Shown: positions 24,096-33,019 of the stretch, one piece after another
How positions within the stretch are numbered: the stretch's first letter is position 1
Layout: each line of letters opens with the position of its first letter
Source of the DNA: Pseudomonas fluorescens
GTDB lineage: Bacteria > Pseudomonadota > Gammaproteobacteria > Pseudomonadales > Pseudomonadaceae
Assembly: GCF_001307155.1 (NCBI RefSeq)
Contig: NZ_CP012830.1
Span: 5,578,501-5,642,500, forward strand
Length of the DNA stretch: 64,000 bases
Reading direction: 5' to 3'
Notes under the pieces: model-generated
The model's input: only the letters and a program-made list of their open reading frames with translations
What the model was told of the DNA's origin: nothing
The model's database searches: none
Program-made: the position numbers and the translations under genes

Positions 24096-24986
24096 GTGGA
24101 CATCAAGCAACTCAAATTCCTGATCGCCCTGGAACAGACTCGACATTTCGGGCAAGCCGCTGCGCGCTGCCACATTACTCAGCCGACGCTGTCCATGCGC
24201 TTGCGCAATCTTGAGGATGAATTGGGTCTGGAACTGGTCACTCGAGGCCAGCGTTTTGAAGGTTTCACCCAGGCCGGTGAACGCGTGCTGGCCTGGGCGA
24301 GAACACTGCTCGCCGCACATGACGGGCTGTTCGCCGAAGCCGCCGCGTGTCGCGGTCAGTTAGTCGGCAATTTGCGCCTGGGCCTGGTGCCTCTCAGCGG
24401 CTTTAATCCGATCAGCTACGTTCAGGAGCTTTCCCGTACATTCCCGGAGCTCAAGTTCAGTCTGTCATCGATGAGCTCGGACCAAATAATCGAAGGGATT
24501 GGTAACAACCAACTGGATCTGGGCATCTGTTATCTCGATCACGTGAATTCCAACTATCTGGATTTTTTCGAAATTGGAGAAACCCGCGTCGGCTTGCTGT
24601 ACGACACGCGCCACTTCCATTTCGAAGGAACGGAAATGAGCTGGGAAGACGCTGCCGAGCTGCCATTGGGGATGATCAGCAATGGCATGCACTATCGGAA
24701 ATCCATTGACCTGAGTTTTCGTAGCCGTGGGCTGGACCCACAGCCAATACTCGAAACCGATTCGACGTATCAGTTGTTCCAGGCGATTCACGACGGTTTT
24801 TGCTGCTCGATCATGCCGCTGGGCAGTGGCCTGGAAAACCCTATCGAGAATCTGGCCTTTATCAACCTTCCAGATGCAAGTGTTCTCGCGCCCCTGGGTC
24901 TGGTGATGCGCAAAACCGAACCTCGCTCGGCCATTGCCGAGAAATGTTTTGCTGAAGCCCTGAAGCTGTTTGCTGCAAAGAGCTGA
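24096..24986 (+). CDS. LysR-type transcriptional regulator next to the molybdenum cofactor genes
   Basis: A 296-residue LysR regulator. The helix-turn-helix spans about residues 1-60 (MDIKQLKFLIALEQTRHFGQ with TQPTLSMRLRNLEDELG), and an effector-binding domain follows. The start is GTG 24096 with AGGTG 5 bases upstream. It diverges from moaB and is the only regulator in the molybdenum/cio district, so it may control moaB-moeA, the moa operon or the FdhF-like gene. The effector is unknown. It is not CysB or OxyR by eye, and no named family could be assigned. Confidence 0.85.
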   Translation: MDIKQLKFLIALEQTRHFGQAAARCHITQPTLSMRLRNLEDELGLELVTRGQRFEGFTQAGERVLAWARTLLAAHDGLFAEAAACRGQLVGNLRLGLVPLSGFNPISYVQELSRTFPELKFSLSSMSSDQIIEGIGNNQLDLGICYLDHVNSNYLDFFEIGETRVGLLYDTRHFHFEGTEMSWEDAAELPLGMISNGMHYRKSIDLSFRSRGLDPQPILETDSTYQLFQAIHDGFCCSIMPLGSGLENPIENLAFINLPDASVLAPLGLVMRKTEPRSAIAEKCFAEALKLFAAKS

Positions 24987-25043
24987 TTCGAGGGTTTGGC
25001 ACACGCCCACTGCATTGACCGTGCAGTGGGTTCTCAAGCGCCT

Positions 25044-25931
25044 TCAATCGCTAAACTCGCGTCCCAACTCGGTCGTCAGCCACTGGATGAACCACTGCGC
25101 ATCCGCCGACAGTTCAGCCGACGGTGTCAGCACCCGGTAGCTTTCCAGCTTTACCTGTTCTTCAAGCACCCGCACCAGTGTGCCGGCCTTGAGCTCTTCG
25201 CGCACCAGCACTTCATTCGCCAGCGCAATGCCTTGCCCGCTTTCCGCCACCGACAGCGCGTGGTCGTTGTTGACGTACAACACGTCCGAGGTGAGGTGAA
25301 CATCCAGGCCATTGGCGGCAAACCACATGTTCCACCACTCGCCGTCGAAGTGAATCAGGTTGTGTTTCAGCAGATCGGCGAGGCAGGTGATCGGTTCGAT
25401 GCTGGCGAGGTAGCCCGGCGTACAGATCGGAAACACCCGCGGGCAGATCAGGGTGGCTCGGGAATGGGCGTATTCCCCATCAAGGCCATAGACAATCCCC
25501 AGGTCAGCGGTCTTGCCGTCGACATCGGTGAACGTCGAGTTAGGTTCGATGGCGAACTTCAATCCAGGGCGAAGACGCCGTGCCGCTTCCAATCTTGGGG
25601 TCAACCAGCGTTTGGCGAAACCCGGCACGACCATGATTCGCAGCCATCGCTCTGAGTCTTTGGGTTGCAGCTCCCTCCCGGCCTCGATGATCAATTGCAG
25701 CGCCGAAGCGATTTTGCGGTGGTACTTCTCGCCGGCAGTGGTCAGCGTGACGCCGCGCGAGGTGCGCTCAAACAGTTGGGTCCCCAGCCACTCCTCCAAC
25801 AGCTTCACATGTCGGCCAATGGCTGGCTGAGTCACGTGCAGCGACTTCGAGGCTTCGACGTAGCTGCCCAAGCGGGCAGCAGCATCAAAGGCACGCACCG
25901 CGTTAAGCGGTGGCAAACGGTGGTCAGGCAT
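25044..25931 (-). CDS. LysR-type regulator (GcvA-like) divergent from the ABC importer
   Basis: A 295-residue regulator beginning MPDHRLPPLNAVRAFDAAAR, the pattern of the GcvA-like LysR subgroup. The DNA-binding helix reads VTQPAIGRHVKLLEEWLG and the effector domain occupies residues about 90-295. It diverges from a Pot-type importer and amidase, which are its likely targets. A perfect 7-7-7 dyad lies 30 bases upstream of its own start, which also suggests autoregulation. The inducer may be the amide or polyamine-like compound the importer carries; this is inference. Confidence 0.88.
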   Translation of the reverse strand: MPDHRLPPLNAVRAFDAAARLGSYVEASKSLHVTQPAIGRHVKLLEEWLGTQLFERTSRGVTLTTAGEKYHRKIASALQLIIEAGRELQPKDSERWLRIMVVPGFAKRWLTPRLEAARRLRPGLKFAIEPNSTFTDVDGKTADLGIVYGLDGEYAHSRATLICPRVFPICTPGYLASIEPITCLADLLKHNLIHFDGEWWNMWFAANGLDVHLTSDVLYVNNDHALSVAESGQGIALANEVLVREELKAGTLVRVLEEQVKLESYRVLTPSAELSADAQWFIQWLTTELGREFSD

Positions 25932-25960
25932 GGCTTGGGACGCCTTTTGCTATTAAATTA

Positions 25961-25981
25961 TTTAACAGGTGCTATGTTAAA
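25961..25981. promoter_or_regulatory. Candidate LysR operator (7-7-7 perfect dyad)
   Basis: TTTAACA at 25961-25967 and its exact inverse TGTTAAA at 25975-25981 flank a 7-base centre, a classic LysR-type binding geometry. It is in the divergent promoter region, 30 bases from the regulator start and 200 from the importer start. Confidence 0.6.
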
Positions 25982-26180
25982 ATTGAAGTTTCGCCCCCGC
26001 AACCCCTCACTGATAATCGACCCACTAAAGAACAACAAGAATCTCCAAAGAGCCCGACGAAGCGGCTCGCTGCACACCCGAACAGATCTCGATCCTGCCC
26101 AAAAAAATAATATCCATGGCCTGACGGCACGGCTGTTTGCAGCATACCGGCACAGGCGATGGGGGAATCGGAGGTAACGC

Positions 26181-27299
26181 ATGAATGCCCTGCATTCGCT
26201 GCAAACGCTGGCTGTGTCAATTCGCGCTGTACGCAAAGTCTACGGTGATCCTCACAGTGGTCCGGTGGCGCTGAAAAGCATCGACCTGGATATCCGCGAC
26301 AACGAGTTCTTCACCCTCCTCGGCCCTTCGGGCTGCGGTAAAACCACCCTCCTGCGGATGATCGCCGGGTTCGAATTTCCGACCCAGGGCGAGATCCTGC
26401 TCTATGGCGAAAACATCGCCGACCGCCCGCCCTACCAGCGTCCGGTCAATACGGTGTTCCAGCACTACGCGCTGTTTCCGCACATGACCATTGCCGAGAA
26501 CCTGGCATTCGGCCTTGAGTCCCACCCGATGGGCAAGGTCTTGAGCAAGGCGCAGATCGCCGAACGAGTGCGCGAGATGCTGGCGCTGGTGCAAATGGAA
26601 CGCTTCGCCACGCGGCGCCCGACGCAACTGTCCGGCGGCCAGCAACAACGAGTCGCCCTGGCCCGGGCCCTGGCGCCCCATCCTAAAGTGCTGCTGCTTG
26701 ACGAGCCGCTCTCGGCGCTTGACCTCAAACTGCGCCAGGCCATGCGTGAAGAGTTGAAGGCGATTCAGGCGAAGACCGGCATCACCTTTATCTTCGTCAC
26801 TCACGATCAGGAAGAAGCCCTGACCATGTCCGACCGCATCGCCGTGTTGTCCGAAGGTGAGGTGCAGCAGGTTGGCCGTCCAGAGGATATCTACGAACGT
26901 CCGCGCAATCGCTTCGTCGCGGACTTCATCGGCGAGACCAACTTCATCGAAGGCACGGTCACCCATGTCGAAGCAGGCCTGGCCTGGTTCGCCGGGCCGG
27001 CGGGTCACCCGCTTCCCGCTCAACCCTGCAGCGACGTAAACGTGGGCGCAACGGTGGCGCTCTCGGTGCGTCCCGAGCGCCTGCATCTGTTGCCCGCCAA
27101 CACGGACGGCGCCTTGCCGTGCCGGATCGATGCGCAAATCTACCTCGGCACCGACCTGCAATATCAGGTCAGCCTGAACGACGGTTCGCGTCTGACGGTG
27201 CGCACGCCCAACAGCGTCGACCAAAGCCTGCGCTTTGCTGTCGGCAGCCAGGCCGGCCTGCTGTTCGACCGCGGTAGCGCCAGTGTCCTGCTGGATTGA
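26181..27299 (+). CDS. ABC importer ATPase, PotA-type (polyamine/opine family)
   Basis: A 372-residue ABC ATPase. Walker A GPSGCGKTT is near residue 52, the signature LSGGQQQRVALARAL near 153 and Walker B LLLDEPLSALD near 175, followed by the switch His in THDQEEAL. A C-terminal TOBE-like regulatory domain occupies about residues 285-372. It energises uptake by the two permeases and binding protein encoded downstream. GGAGG 6 bases before ATG 26181 fits. The first 15 residues (MNALHSLQTLAVSIR) extend before the core. The substrate is not defined by sequence; polyamine-like amines or amides are typical. Confidence 0.9.
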   Translation: MNALHSLQTLAVSIRAVRKVYGDPHSGPVALKSIDLDIRDNEFFTLLGPSGCGKTTLLRMIAGFEFPTQGEILLYGENIADRPPYQRPVNTVFQHYALFPHMTIAENLAFGLESHPMGKVLSKAQIAERVREMLALVQMERFATRRPTQLSGGQQQRVALARALAPHPKVLLLDEPLSALDLKLRQAMREELKAIQAKTGITFIFVTHDQEEALTMSDRIAVLSEGEVQQVGRPEDIYERPRNRFVADFIGETNFIEGTVTHVEAGLAWFAGPAGHPLPAQPCSDVNVGATVALSVRPERLHLLPANTDGALPCRIDAQIYLGTDLQYQVSLNDGSRLTVRTPNSVDQSLRFAVGSQAGLLFDRGSASVLLD

Positions 27300-27314
27300 G
27301 CACGAGGGTTTGTC

Positions 27315-28235
27315 ATGCACGTTCTACCGATATCCAACACCCTGGCACGACGTAAAGCCTTTGGCAGTTTTCTCGGGGTCACTCCGGCACTGCTCGCTAT
27401 CGGCCTGTTTCTGATCGTGCCGATCCTGATCGTCATCGGTTATTCGCTGATGGAAGCCAACCCCTATGGCGGGGTCAACAAGGTCTTCAGTAGCGATGCC
27501 TACACTTCCCTGCTGTTCGAGCGACAACTGGATGACAGCCTGGCTTTCGCCGATTCCTATCTGATCATTGCCCTGCGCTCGATTGGCCTCGCCGGGCTGA
27601 CAACCGTGATTACCTTGTTGATCGGCTTCCCGGTCGCGGTCTGGCTGGCGATGCAACCGGCACACCGGCGTGGGCTGCTGATTTTCCTGATCACCGTGCC
27701 GTTCTGGGCCAACCTGCTGATTCGCACCTACGCCTGGATTCTGCTGCTGCGCAACACCGGGGTCATCAACAACAGCCTGATGGGACTCGGCATTATCGAT
27801 CAGCCGCTGCAGTTGCTCTATACCGACGGCGCAGTGCTGCTGGGGCTGGTTTACACCTACGCGCCGTTCGTGGTGCTGCCGATCTACGCGACCCTGGAAA
27901 AGATGGACATCCGCCTGCTGGAAGCGGCGCAAGACCTCTACGCCGGACGCTGGCGAACGCTGGTCAAAGTCGTGCTGCCGATCGCCAAGCCGGGAATTTT
28001 CGCTGGCGCCATCCTCACCTTCGTACCGTGCCTGGGGGCGATGATTGCCCCGGAGCTGCTCGGTGGCGGGACCAAAATGATGCTTGGCAACCTGATCTTC
28101 CGGCAGTTCAGCGATGCGCGGAACTGGCCGTTCGGAGCCGCCCTGTCGCTGGTGCTGATGGCGGCGGTGATGCTGGTGTTGACCGTGTATGCCCTGCGCG
28201 CCGAGCGCCAGCGCATCGCCAAGGGAGGTGAATAA
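27315..28235 (+). CDS. ABC importer permease, PotB-type
   Basis: A 306-residue inner-membrane permease with six predicted helices. It has an N-terminal helix (LLAIGLFLIVPILIVIGYSL) and the cytoplasmic EAA-like loop EAAQDLYAGRWRTLVKVVLP near residue 210, which contacts the ATPase. It is the PotB/PotH type of the polyamine transport family. It starts 15 bases after the ATPase gene and its stop shares one base with the next permease start (TAATG). Confidence 0.9.
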   Translation: MHVLPISNTLARRKAFGSFLGVTPALLAIGLFLIVPILIVIGYSLMEANPYGGVNKVFSSDAYTSLLFERQLDDSLAFADSYLIIALRSIGLAGLTTVITLLIGFPVAVWLAMQPAHRRGLLIFLITVPFWANLLIRTYAWILLLRNTGVINNSLMGLGIIDQPLQLLYTDGAVLLGLVYTYAPFVVLPIYATLEKMDIRLLEAAQDLYAGRWRTLVKVVLPIAKPGIFAGAILTFVPCLGAMIAPELLGGGTKMMLGNLIFRQFSDARNWPFGAALSLVLMAAVMLVLTVYALRAERQRIAKGGE

Positions 28236-29041
28236 TGCAGCGTCTATTCAAGCGAACCGGCCTCAGCGTTCAGGACTTTCCGGGCTTCGGCGGTTTCAGT
28301 TTTCTGTTCTACCTGTACCTCTATGCGCCGATCGTGGTGCTGGTGGTGTTCTCGTTCAACGCCAACCAGTCGGCCACGGTCTGGACCGGCCTGAGCCTGG
28401 ACTGGTACCGCGCCGCATTTGCCAATCAGGCCTTGCGCCAGGCCGCCGGCAACAGCCTGCTGATTGCGGTCTGCGCGAGCATGATCGCCACCGCGATTGC
28501 CACCCTCGCCGCGCTCGGCACCTCGCGGGGTGCGAAATTCAAGGGCATGCAACTGTCGATGGGCGCAATCATGCTGCCGCTGGTATTGCCGGAGATCGTG
28601 GTCGGTGTCGCCACCCTGGCGCTGTTTTCCACGGTCGGCCTGTCGCTGGGATACGGCAACCTGATCATCGCTCATACAGTGTTTTGCATTCCCTTCGCCT
28701 ACCTGCCGATCCGCGCACGGCTCAATGACATGGACCTGTCGCTGGAGCAAGCCTCGGCCGACCTGTACGCCGGCCCCTGGCGGACCTTTCGCAAGGTCAC
28801 GCTGCCGCTGCTGATGCCGGGGATCGTCTCCGGGCTAATGCTGGCCTTCATCGTCTCGCTGGATAACTTCGTGATTTCGATGATGGTCGCCCAGGCCGGT
28901 ACCACGACCTTGCCAATCTTCATCTTCGGCCTGTTGCGCATGGGCGTGACACCCGACGTCAACGCCGTTTCAACGCTGATCCTCGGCGTCTCGGTGTTGT
29001 TCGTCAGCCTGTCTTATCTGCTGGGCAAAAAGAAAACCTGA
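28235..29041 (+). CDS. ABC importer permease, PotC-type
   Basis: A 268-residue six-helix permease, second half of the channel. The EAA loop EQASADLYAGPWRTFRKVTLP near residue 172 matches the PotC/PotI type. GGGAGG before ATG 28235 lies inside the end of the preceding gene. Translation is coupled to the PotB-type gene by a one-base overlap. It has no separate promoter visible. Confidence 0.9.
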   Translation: MQRLFKRTGLSVQDFPGFGGFSFLFYLYLYAPIVVLVVFSFNANQSATVWTGLSLDWYRAAFANQALRQAAGNSLLIAVCASMIATAIATLAALGTSRGAKFKGMQLSMGAIMLPLVLPEIVVGVATLALFSTVGLSLGYGNLIIAHTVFCIPFAYLPIRARLNDMDLSLEQASADLYAGPWRTFRKVTLPLLMPGIVSGLMLAFIVSLDNFVISMMVAQAGTTTLPIFIFGLLRMGVTPDVNAVSTLILGVSVLFVSLSYLLGKKKT

Positions 29042-29068
29042 ACCTTCCAAACACCGTGGGGAATAAGT

Positions 29069-30115
29069 ATGAGCAAGTTGATTGCAAGCATCGGCACCTC
29101 GTTGTTACTGACATTGCCACTGACGATGGCCGGCAGCGTTCAGGCCGCGGAAAAACTCAACGTGGTGAGCTGGAGTGGCTACTTCTCGCCAGAGATTCTT
29201 GCCAAGTTCCAGAAGCAGACCGGCATTGAAGTCACGGTGGACTCCTACGATTCCAACGAAACCCTGCTGGCCAAGCTCAAACAGGGTGGCGCCGGTTATG
29301 ACGTGGCGATTCCTTCGCACCAGTTTGTGCCGATCCTGATCAAGGAACAGTTGCTGGAACGCTTCGACCCGGTCAAGGAGCCCTATTACGCGAATGTCGT
29401 CGACAACCTGAAAAAACCTACCTGGGACCCGGAAGGCGCATATTCGGTGCCCTTCATCTGGGGCACCACCAGCGTGGTGTTGAACACCGAGCGTTATAAA
29501 GGCCCGGCCGACAGCTACAAGGTGCTTTATGAACCGCCGACTGAGCTGCAAGGACGGATCAATATGTTCGACTCGGTCAGCGACGTGGTGGACATGGCCA
29601 GCCTGTACCTGAACATTCCGCTGTGCAGTGAAGATCCGAAGCAGATGCAGCAAGTGCTTACCCTGCTCAAGGCGCAAAAACCGTTCATCAAAACCTACAG
29701 TTCCAAGGCCGGTTCGATCCGCGAGAACCTGGCCTCGGGTGAAATCGACATGTCGACCTTCTGGGGCGGTTCGTCGATGCGGGCGCGGGAGATGAAACCG
29801 AGCCTGAAATACCTCTACCCGAAAGAAGGTGTGCTGGCCTGGGTCGACAACATGGTCATTCCCAACGGCAGCAAGAATCCGGCGAATGCCAAGGCCTTCA
29901 TCGCCTTCCTCAGCCAGCCTGAAAACGCTGCAATGACCCAGAACTTCCTCAAGCACCAGAGTCCGATCAAGGGCGTGGAGCCGTTCCTCGACGCCGGTCT
30001 CAAGGACGCGCCGGAACTGCACATCCCGGCAGGCACCCAGGTGGTCTTCAGCAAGACCTGCGGTGAAGGCGCGATCCGCCTGGCCGACCGCCTGTGGACC
30101 AACCTGATGCGTTGA
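29069..30115 (+). CDS. Periplasmic binding protein, PotD/PotF-type
   Basis: A 348-residue secreted binding protein with a signal peptide (residues 1-26, hydrophobic LLLTLPLTMAG, cleavage after VQA). The mature part starts AEKLNVVSWSGYFSPEIL as in PotD/PotF proteins. It captures the substrate in the periplasm and delivers it to the two permeases. GGGGA upstream of ATG 29069 supports the start. A terminator follows, so the importer operon can end here, with the amidase read by leakage or its own promoter. The ligand is not predictable without a pocket alignment. Confidence 0.9.
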   Translation: MSKLIASIGTSLLLTLPLTMAGSVQAAEKLNVVSWSGYFSPEILAKFQKQTGIEVTVDSYDSNETLLAKLKQGGAGYDVAIPSHQFVPILIKEQLLERFDPVKEPYYANVVDNLKKPTWDPEGAYSVPFIWGTTSVVLNTERYKGPADSYKVLYEPPTELQGRINMFDSVSDVVDMASLYLNIPLCSEDPKQMQQVLTLLKAQKPFIKTYSSKAGSIRENLASGEIDMSTFWGGSSMRAREMKPSLKYLYPKEGVLAWVDNMVIPNGSKNPANAKAFIAFLSQPENAAMTQNFLKHQSPIKGVEPFLDAGLKDAPELHIPAGTQVVFSKTCGEGAIRLADRLWTNLMR

Positions 30116-30122
30116 TCCTTAC

Positions 30123-30145
30123 CGCCCCGCTGGTGCAGCGGGGCG
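30123..30145 (+). terminator. Rho-independent terminator after the binding-protein gene
   Basis: A 9-base GC stem (CGCCCCGCT and AGCGGGGCG) with loop GGTGC, followed by TTTCT. It lies between the binding protein and amidase, which run in the same direction, so it may attenuate instead of ending the unit fully. Confidence 0.75.
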
Positions 30146-30176
30146 TTTCTCCCGTCGTCTACAAGGCAGTGTCGCA

Positions 30177-31628
30177 ATGACTTCTACTCCTATCAGCGAA
30201 CTGGTCCTGCTAAAGGCCCATGAACTCGCCGACTGCATTCGCCTGCGTCAGGTCTCCTGCCGGGAGGTGATGCAGGCTTACCTGAGCCACATCGAGCGCT
30301 TCAACCCGTGGGTCAATGCGCTGATCAGCCTGCAAGCACCGGAAGACCTTCTGGCCCAGGCCGACCAGCGCGATGCCGAACTGGCAAGCGGCCTGTACCG
30401 TGGCTGGATGCACGGTCTGCCTCACGCGATCAAGGATCTGTCGCTGACGCGTGGCATTCGCACCACCTTCGGTTCACCGCTGTTCGAGGATTTCCTGCCC
30501 GACCGCGACGGCATCATGTGCGAGCGGATCAAGGCGGCCGGGGCAATCATTATCGGCAAGACCAACACCCCGGAATTCGGCCTCGGTTCGCAAACCTACA
30601 ACCCGCTGTTCGGTGCCACCGGCTGTGCCTACGACCCGAGCAAAACCGCCGGCGGCAGCAGTGGCGGTGCCGCCTCGGCGCTGGCCATGCACCTGGTGCC
30701 GGTGGCCGACGGTAGCGACATGATGGGTTCGTTGCGCAATCCGGCGGCGTTCAACAATGTCTTCGGTTTTCGCCCGTCCCAGGGCCGGGTGCCCTTCGAC
30801 GACAGCGCCGACCTGTTCATCGACCAGCTCGGCTATGAAGGCCCCATGGGCCGCTGCGTTCGCGATGCGGCGTTGCTGTTGTCGGTCCAGGCCGGCGCCG
30901 ATGCTCGCGCACCGCTGTCGATCGCCGAGTCCGGTGCCGCGTTCGCGGCTCCGCTGGAGCGTGATTTCAGCGGCACACGCCTGGGTTGGCTCGGTGATTT
31001 CAACGGTTATCTGCCGATGGAAAAAGGCATTCTCGATTTGTGTCAAAAGGCCTTCACCGACTTCGAGAGCCTGGGCTGCAGCATCGAGCCGGCCTCTGTC
31101 GACTTCGCCCCGGAACAGCTCTGGAACAGCTGGCGCACGTTGCGGCACTGGATGGTCGCCGGCTCCCTCGGCAGCGCCTACGCCAACCCGAGTCAACGCG
31201 CACGGCTGAAAGAGGAAGCATGCTGGGAAGTGGAAAACGGGCTCAGGCTCTCTGCCAGCGACGTGTTCGCCGCCTCGGTGGCACGCAGTCATTGGTATCG
31301 CGCCATCAGTAATCTGTTCAAACGCTTCGACTACCTGCTGCTACCGACCGCCCAGGTCTTCCCGTTCGACAAAAACCTCCCTTGGCCAACCTCCATCGAA
31401 GGCGTGAGCATGGACACCTATCACCGCTGGATGGAGGTGGTGATTCCCGGCACCCTCTCTGGCTGTCCGGTGGCAAACGTACAAGTAGGTTTTAACCGGA
31501 ACGGCCTGCCCATGGGGCTGCAAATCATCGGCAAACACCAGGCTGACTTCGCGGTGCTGCAGCTTGCCCATGCCTACGAACAGGCGAGCCGCTGGTTCGA
31601 GCGCTGCCCTTCGCCGCTATTAAAATAA
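30177..31628 (+). CDS. Amidase of the amidase-signature family
   Basis: A 483-residue cytoplasmic amidase. The Ser-cisSer-Lys triad is visible: Lys86 in AIKDLS, Ser161/162 in GGSSGG and Ser185 in MMGSLRNPA. It hydrolyses an amide to acid and ammonia; the exact amide is unknown. The C-terminal half (from about residue 290) is the variable substrate region. It follows the PotABCD-type importer in the same direction, which suggests that the importer brings in its substrate. There is no signal peptide. AAGGCAG upstream of ATG 30177 is a moderate ribosome site. Confidence 0.9.
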   Translation: MTSTPISELVLLKAHELADCIRLRQVSCREVMQAYLSHIERFNPWVNALISLQAPEDLLAQADQRDAELASGLYRGWMHGLPHAIKDLSLTRGIRTTFGSPLFEDFLPDRDGIMCERIKAAGAIIIGKTNTPEFGLGSQTYNPLFGATGCAYDPSKTAGGSSGGAASALAMHLVPVADGSDMMGSLRNPAAFNNVFGFRPSQGRVPFDDSADLFIDQLGYEGPMGRCVRDAALLLSVQAGADARAPLSIAESGAAFAAPLERDFSGTRLGWLGDFNGYLPMEKGILDLCQKAFTDFESLGCSIEPASVDFAPEQLWNSWRTLRHWMVAGSLGSAYANPSQRARLKEEACWEVENGLRLSASDVFAASVARSHWYRAISNLFKRFDYLLLPTAQVFPFDKNLPWPTSIEGVSMDTYHRWMEVVIPGTLSGCPVANVQVGFNRNGLPMGLQIIGKHQADFAVLQLAHAYEQASRWFERCPSPLLK

Positions 31629-31742
31629 GCAAACCCTTCCTGCTATAGGACCAGCCTATAAAAACCATAAGTCATCGATCTTGGACGCTATAGCTGTGCG
31701 CGTTCATTCTTTCAGCCAACCACAACGGCAAGGTACTTCACC

Positions 31743-32405
31743 ATGAAAGAGTTGATCGATGGCTTCCTCAAGTTTCAGCGTGAAGCGTTTCCACAGCGCT
31801 CCAGCCTGTTCAAGCACCTGGCCTCTACCCAGTCACCTAAAACACTGTTCATTGCCTGCTCCGACAGTCGAGTCGTGCCGGAGTTGCTGACTCAGCAAGA
31901 ACCCGGCGAACTGTTCGTGATTCGCAATGCCGGCAACATCGTGCCGTCCTACGGGCCCGAGCCTGGCGGTGTCTCCGCCACGGTCGAGTACGCCGTTGCC
32001 GTGCTGGGCGTCACCGATGTAGTGATCTGCGGGCACTCCGATTGCGGTGCAATGACCGCCATTGCCCAGTGCAAATGCCTGGACCACTTGCCCGCCGTCG
32101 CCAATTGGTTGCGCTACTCCGAAGGCGCCAAGGTGATCAATGCCGGCCGTCCTCACAGCAGTGACGAAGCGCGCCTGACCTCACTGGTCAAAGAGAACGT
32201 CATTGCTCAACTGGCCAATCTGCAGACTCATCCCAGCGTTCGCCTGGCCCAGGAGCAAGGCGCGTTGAATCTGCACGGCTGGGTCTACGACATCGAAAGT
32301 GGCGGCATCGACGCGCTCGACGGTGTCTCTCGGCAATTTGTATCGATTGCCGATTTCCCGGACACCTGCGCCATGCCTGCCCGGGCTGTCGCCAACGTCG
32401 CTTGA
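31743..32405 (+). CDS. cynT: Beta-carbonic anhydrase, CynT-like
   Basis: A 220-residue beta-class carbonic anhydrase. The zinc ligands Cys39, His98 and Cys101 and the Asp41/Arg43 dyad (CSDSR and GHSDCG) all appear at the expected places. It hydrates CO2 to bicarbonate. Adjacent to cyanase, it supplies bicarbonate, which cyanase consumes, and recaptures the CO2 released. It starts with ATG 31743 after AAGG. It is probably co-transcribed with cynS 34 bases downstream. Confidence 0.92.
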   Translation: MKELIDGFLKFQREAFPQRSSLFKHLASTQSPKTLFIACSDSRVVPELLTQQEPGELFVIRNAGNIVPSYGPEPGGVSATVEYAVAVLGVTDVVICGHSDCGAMTAIAQCKCLDHLPAVANWLRYSEGAKVINAGRPHSSDEARLTSLVKENVIAQLANLQTHPSVRLAQEQGALNLHGWVYDIESGGIDALDGVSRQFVSIADFPDTCAMPARAVANVA

Positions 32406-32439
32406 ACCACACACCCCATCAATCCGCAGGAGAAGCACC

Positions 32440-32910
32440 ATGCAACAGTCCCATGCTTATCAAGACCCAACGCTGGCCCTGACCGGCAAAATCCTCGAAG
32501 CCAAGGCCCGCAAGGACCTGTCCTGGGAAAACCTGACCGAAGGCACCGGCCTGAGCCTGCTCTACGTCACGGCGGCCCTGCTCGGCCAACACCCACTGCC
32601 GGAAGCGGCCGCCAAAGTGGTGGTCCAGCACCTGGGCCTGGACAACGACGCCGTCGCCCAATTGCAGACCATCCCGCTTCGCGGCTCGCTTGCCAGCGGC
32701 GTGCCGACCGACCCGACCATCTACCGCTTCTACGAGATGATCCAGGTCTACGGTACCGCCCTGAAGTCGATTGTTCACGAGCAGTTCGGTGACGGCATTA
32801 TCAGCGCCATCAACTTCAAGATGGACATCAAGAAGGTCGAAGATCCCGAAGGTGGCTCCCGCGCGGTGATCACCCTGGACGGAAAATTCCTGCCTTACAA
32901 ACCGTTTTAA
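32440..32910 (+). CDS. cynS: Cyanate hydratase (cyanase) CynS
   Basis: A 156-residue protein, identical in length to Escherichia coli cyanase. All three catalytic residues are present at the same numbers: Arg96, Glu99 and Ser122 (RFYEM and ISAINF). It converts cyanate and bicarbonate to CO2 and carbamate, which yields ammonia, so it detoxifies cyanate and supplies nitrogen. ATG 32440 follows CAGGAGA. It is in the cynT-cynS unit. A dedicated CynR is not next to it; the nearest LysR gene is more than 6 kb away. Confidence 0.95.
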   Translation: MQQSHAYQDPTLALTGKILEAKARKDLSWENLTEGTGLSLLYVTAALLGQHPLPEAAAKVVVQHLGLDNDAVAQLQTIPLRGSLASGVPTDPTIYRFYEMIQVYGTALKSIVHEQFGDGIISAINFKMDIKKVEDPEGGSRAVITLDGKFLPYKPF

Positions 32911-33019
32911 GCTGACGAACGTGGGCTGACATTAATCTGCCGGCCCACTCAAAACGCATTTCTGGCGCCTCCAGTCATCCACGTTATAGTTGAAAGGACC
33001 CGAACTACGTGGAGGGGCT

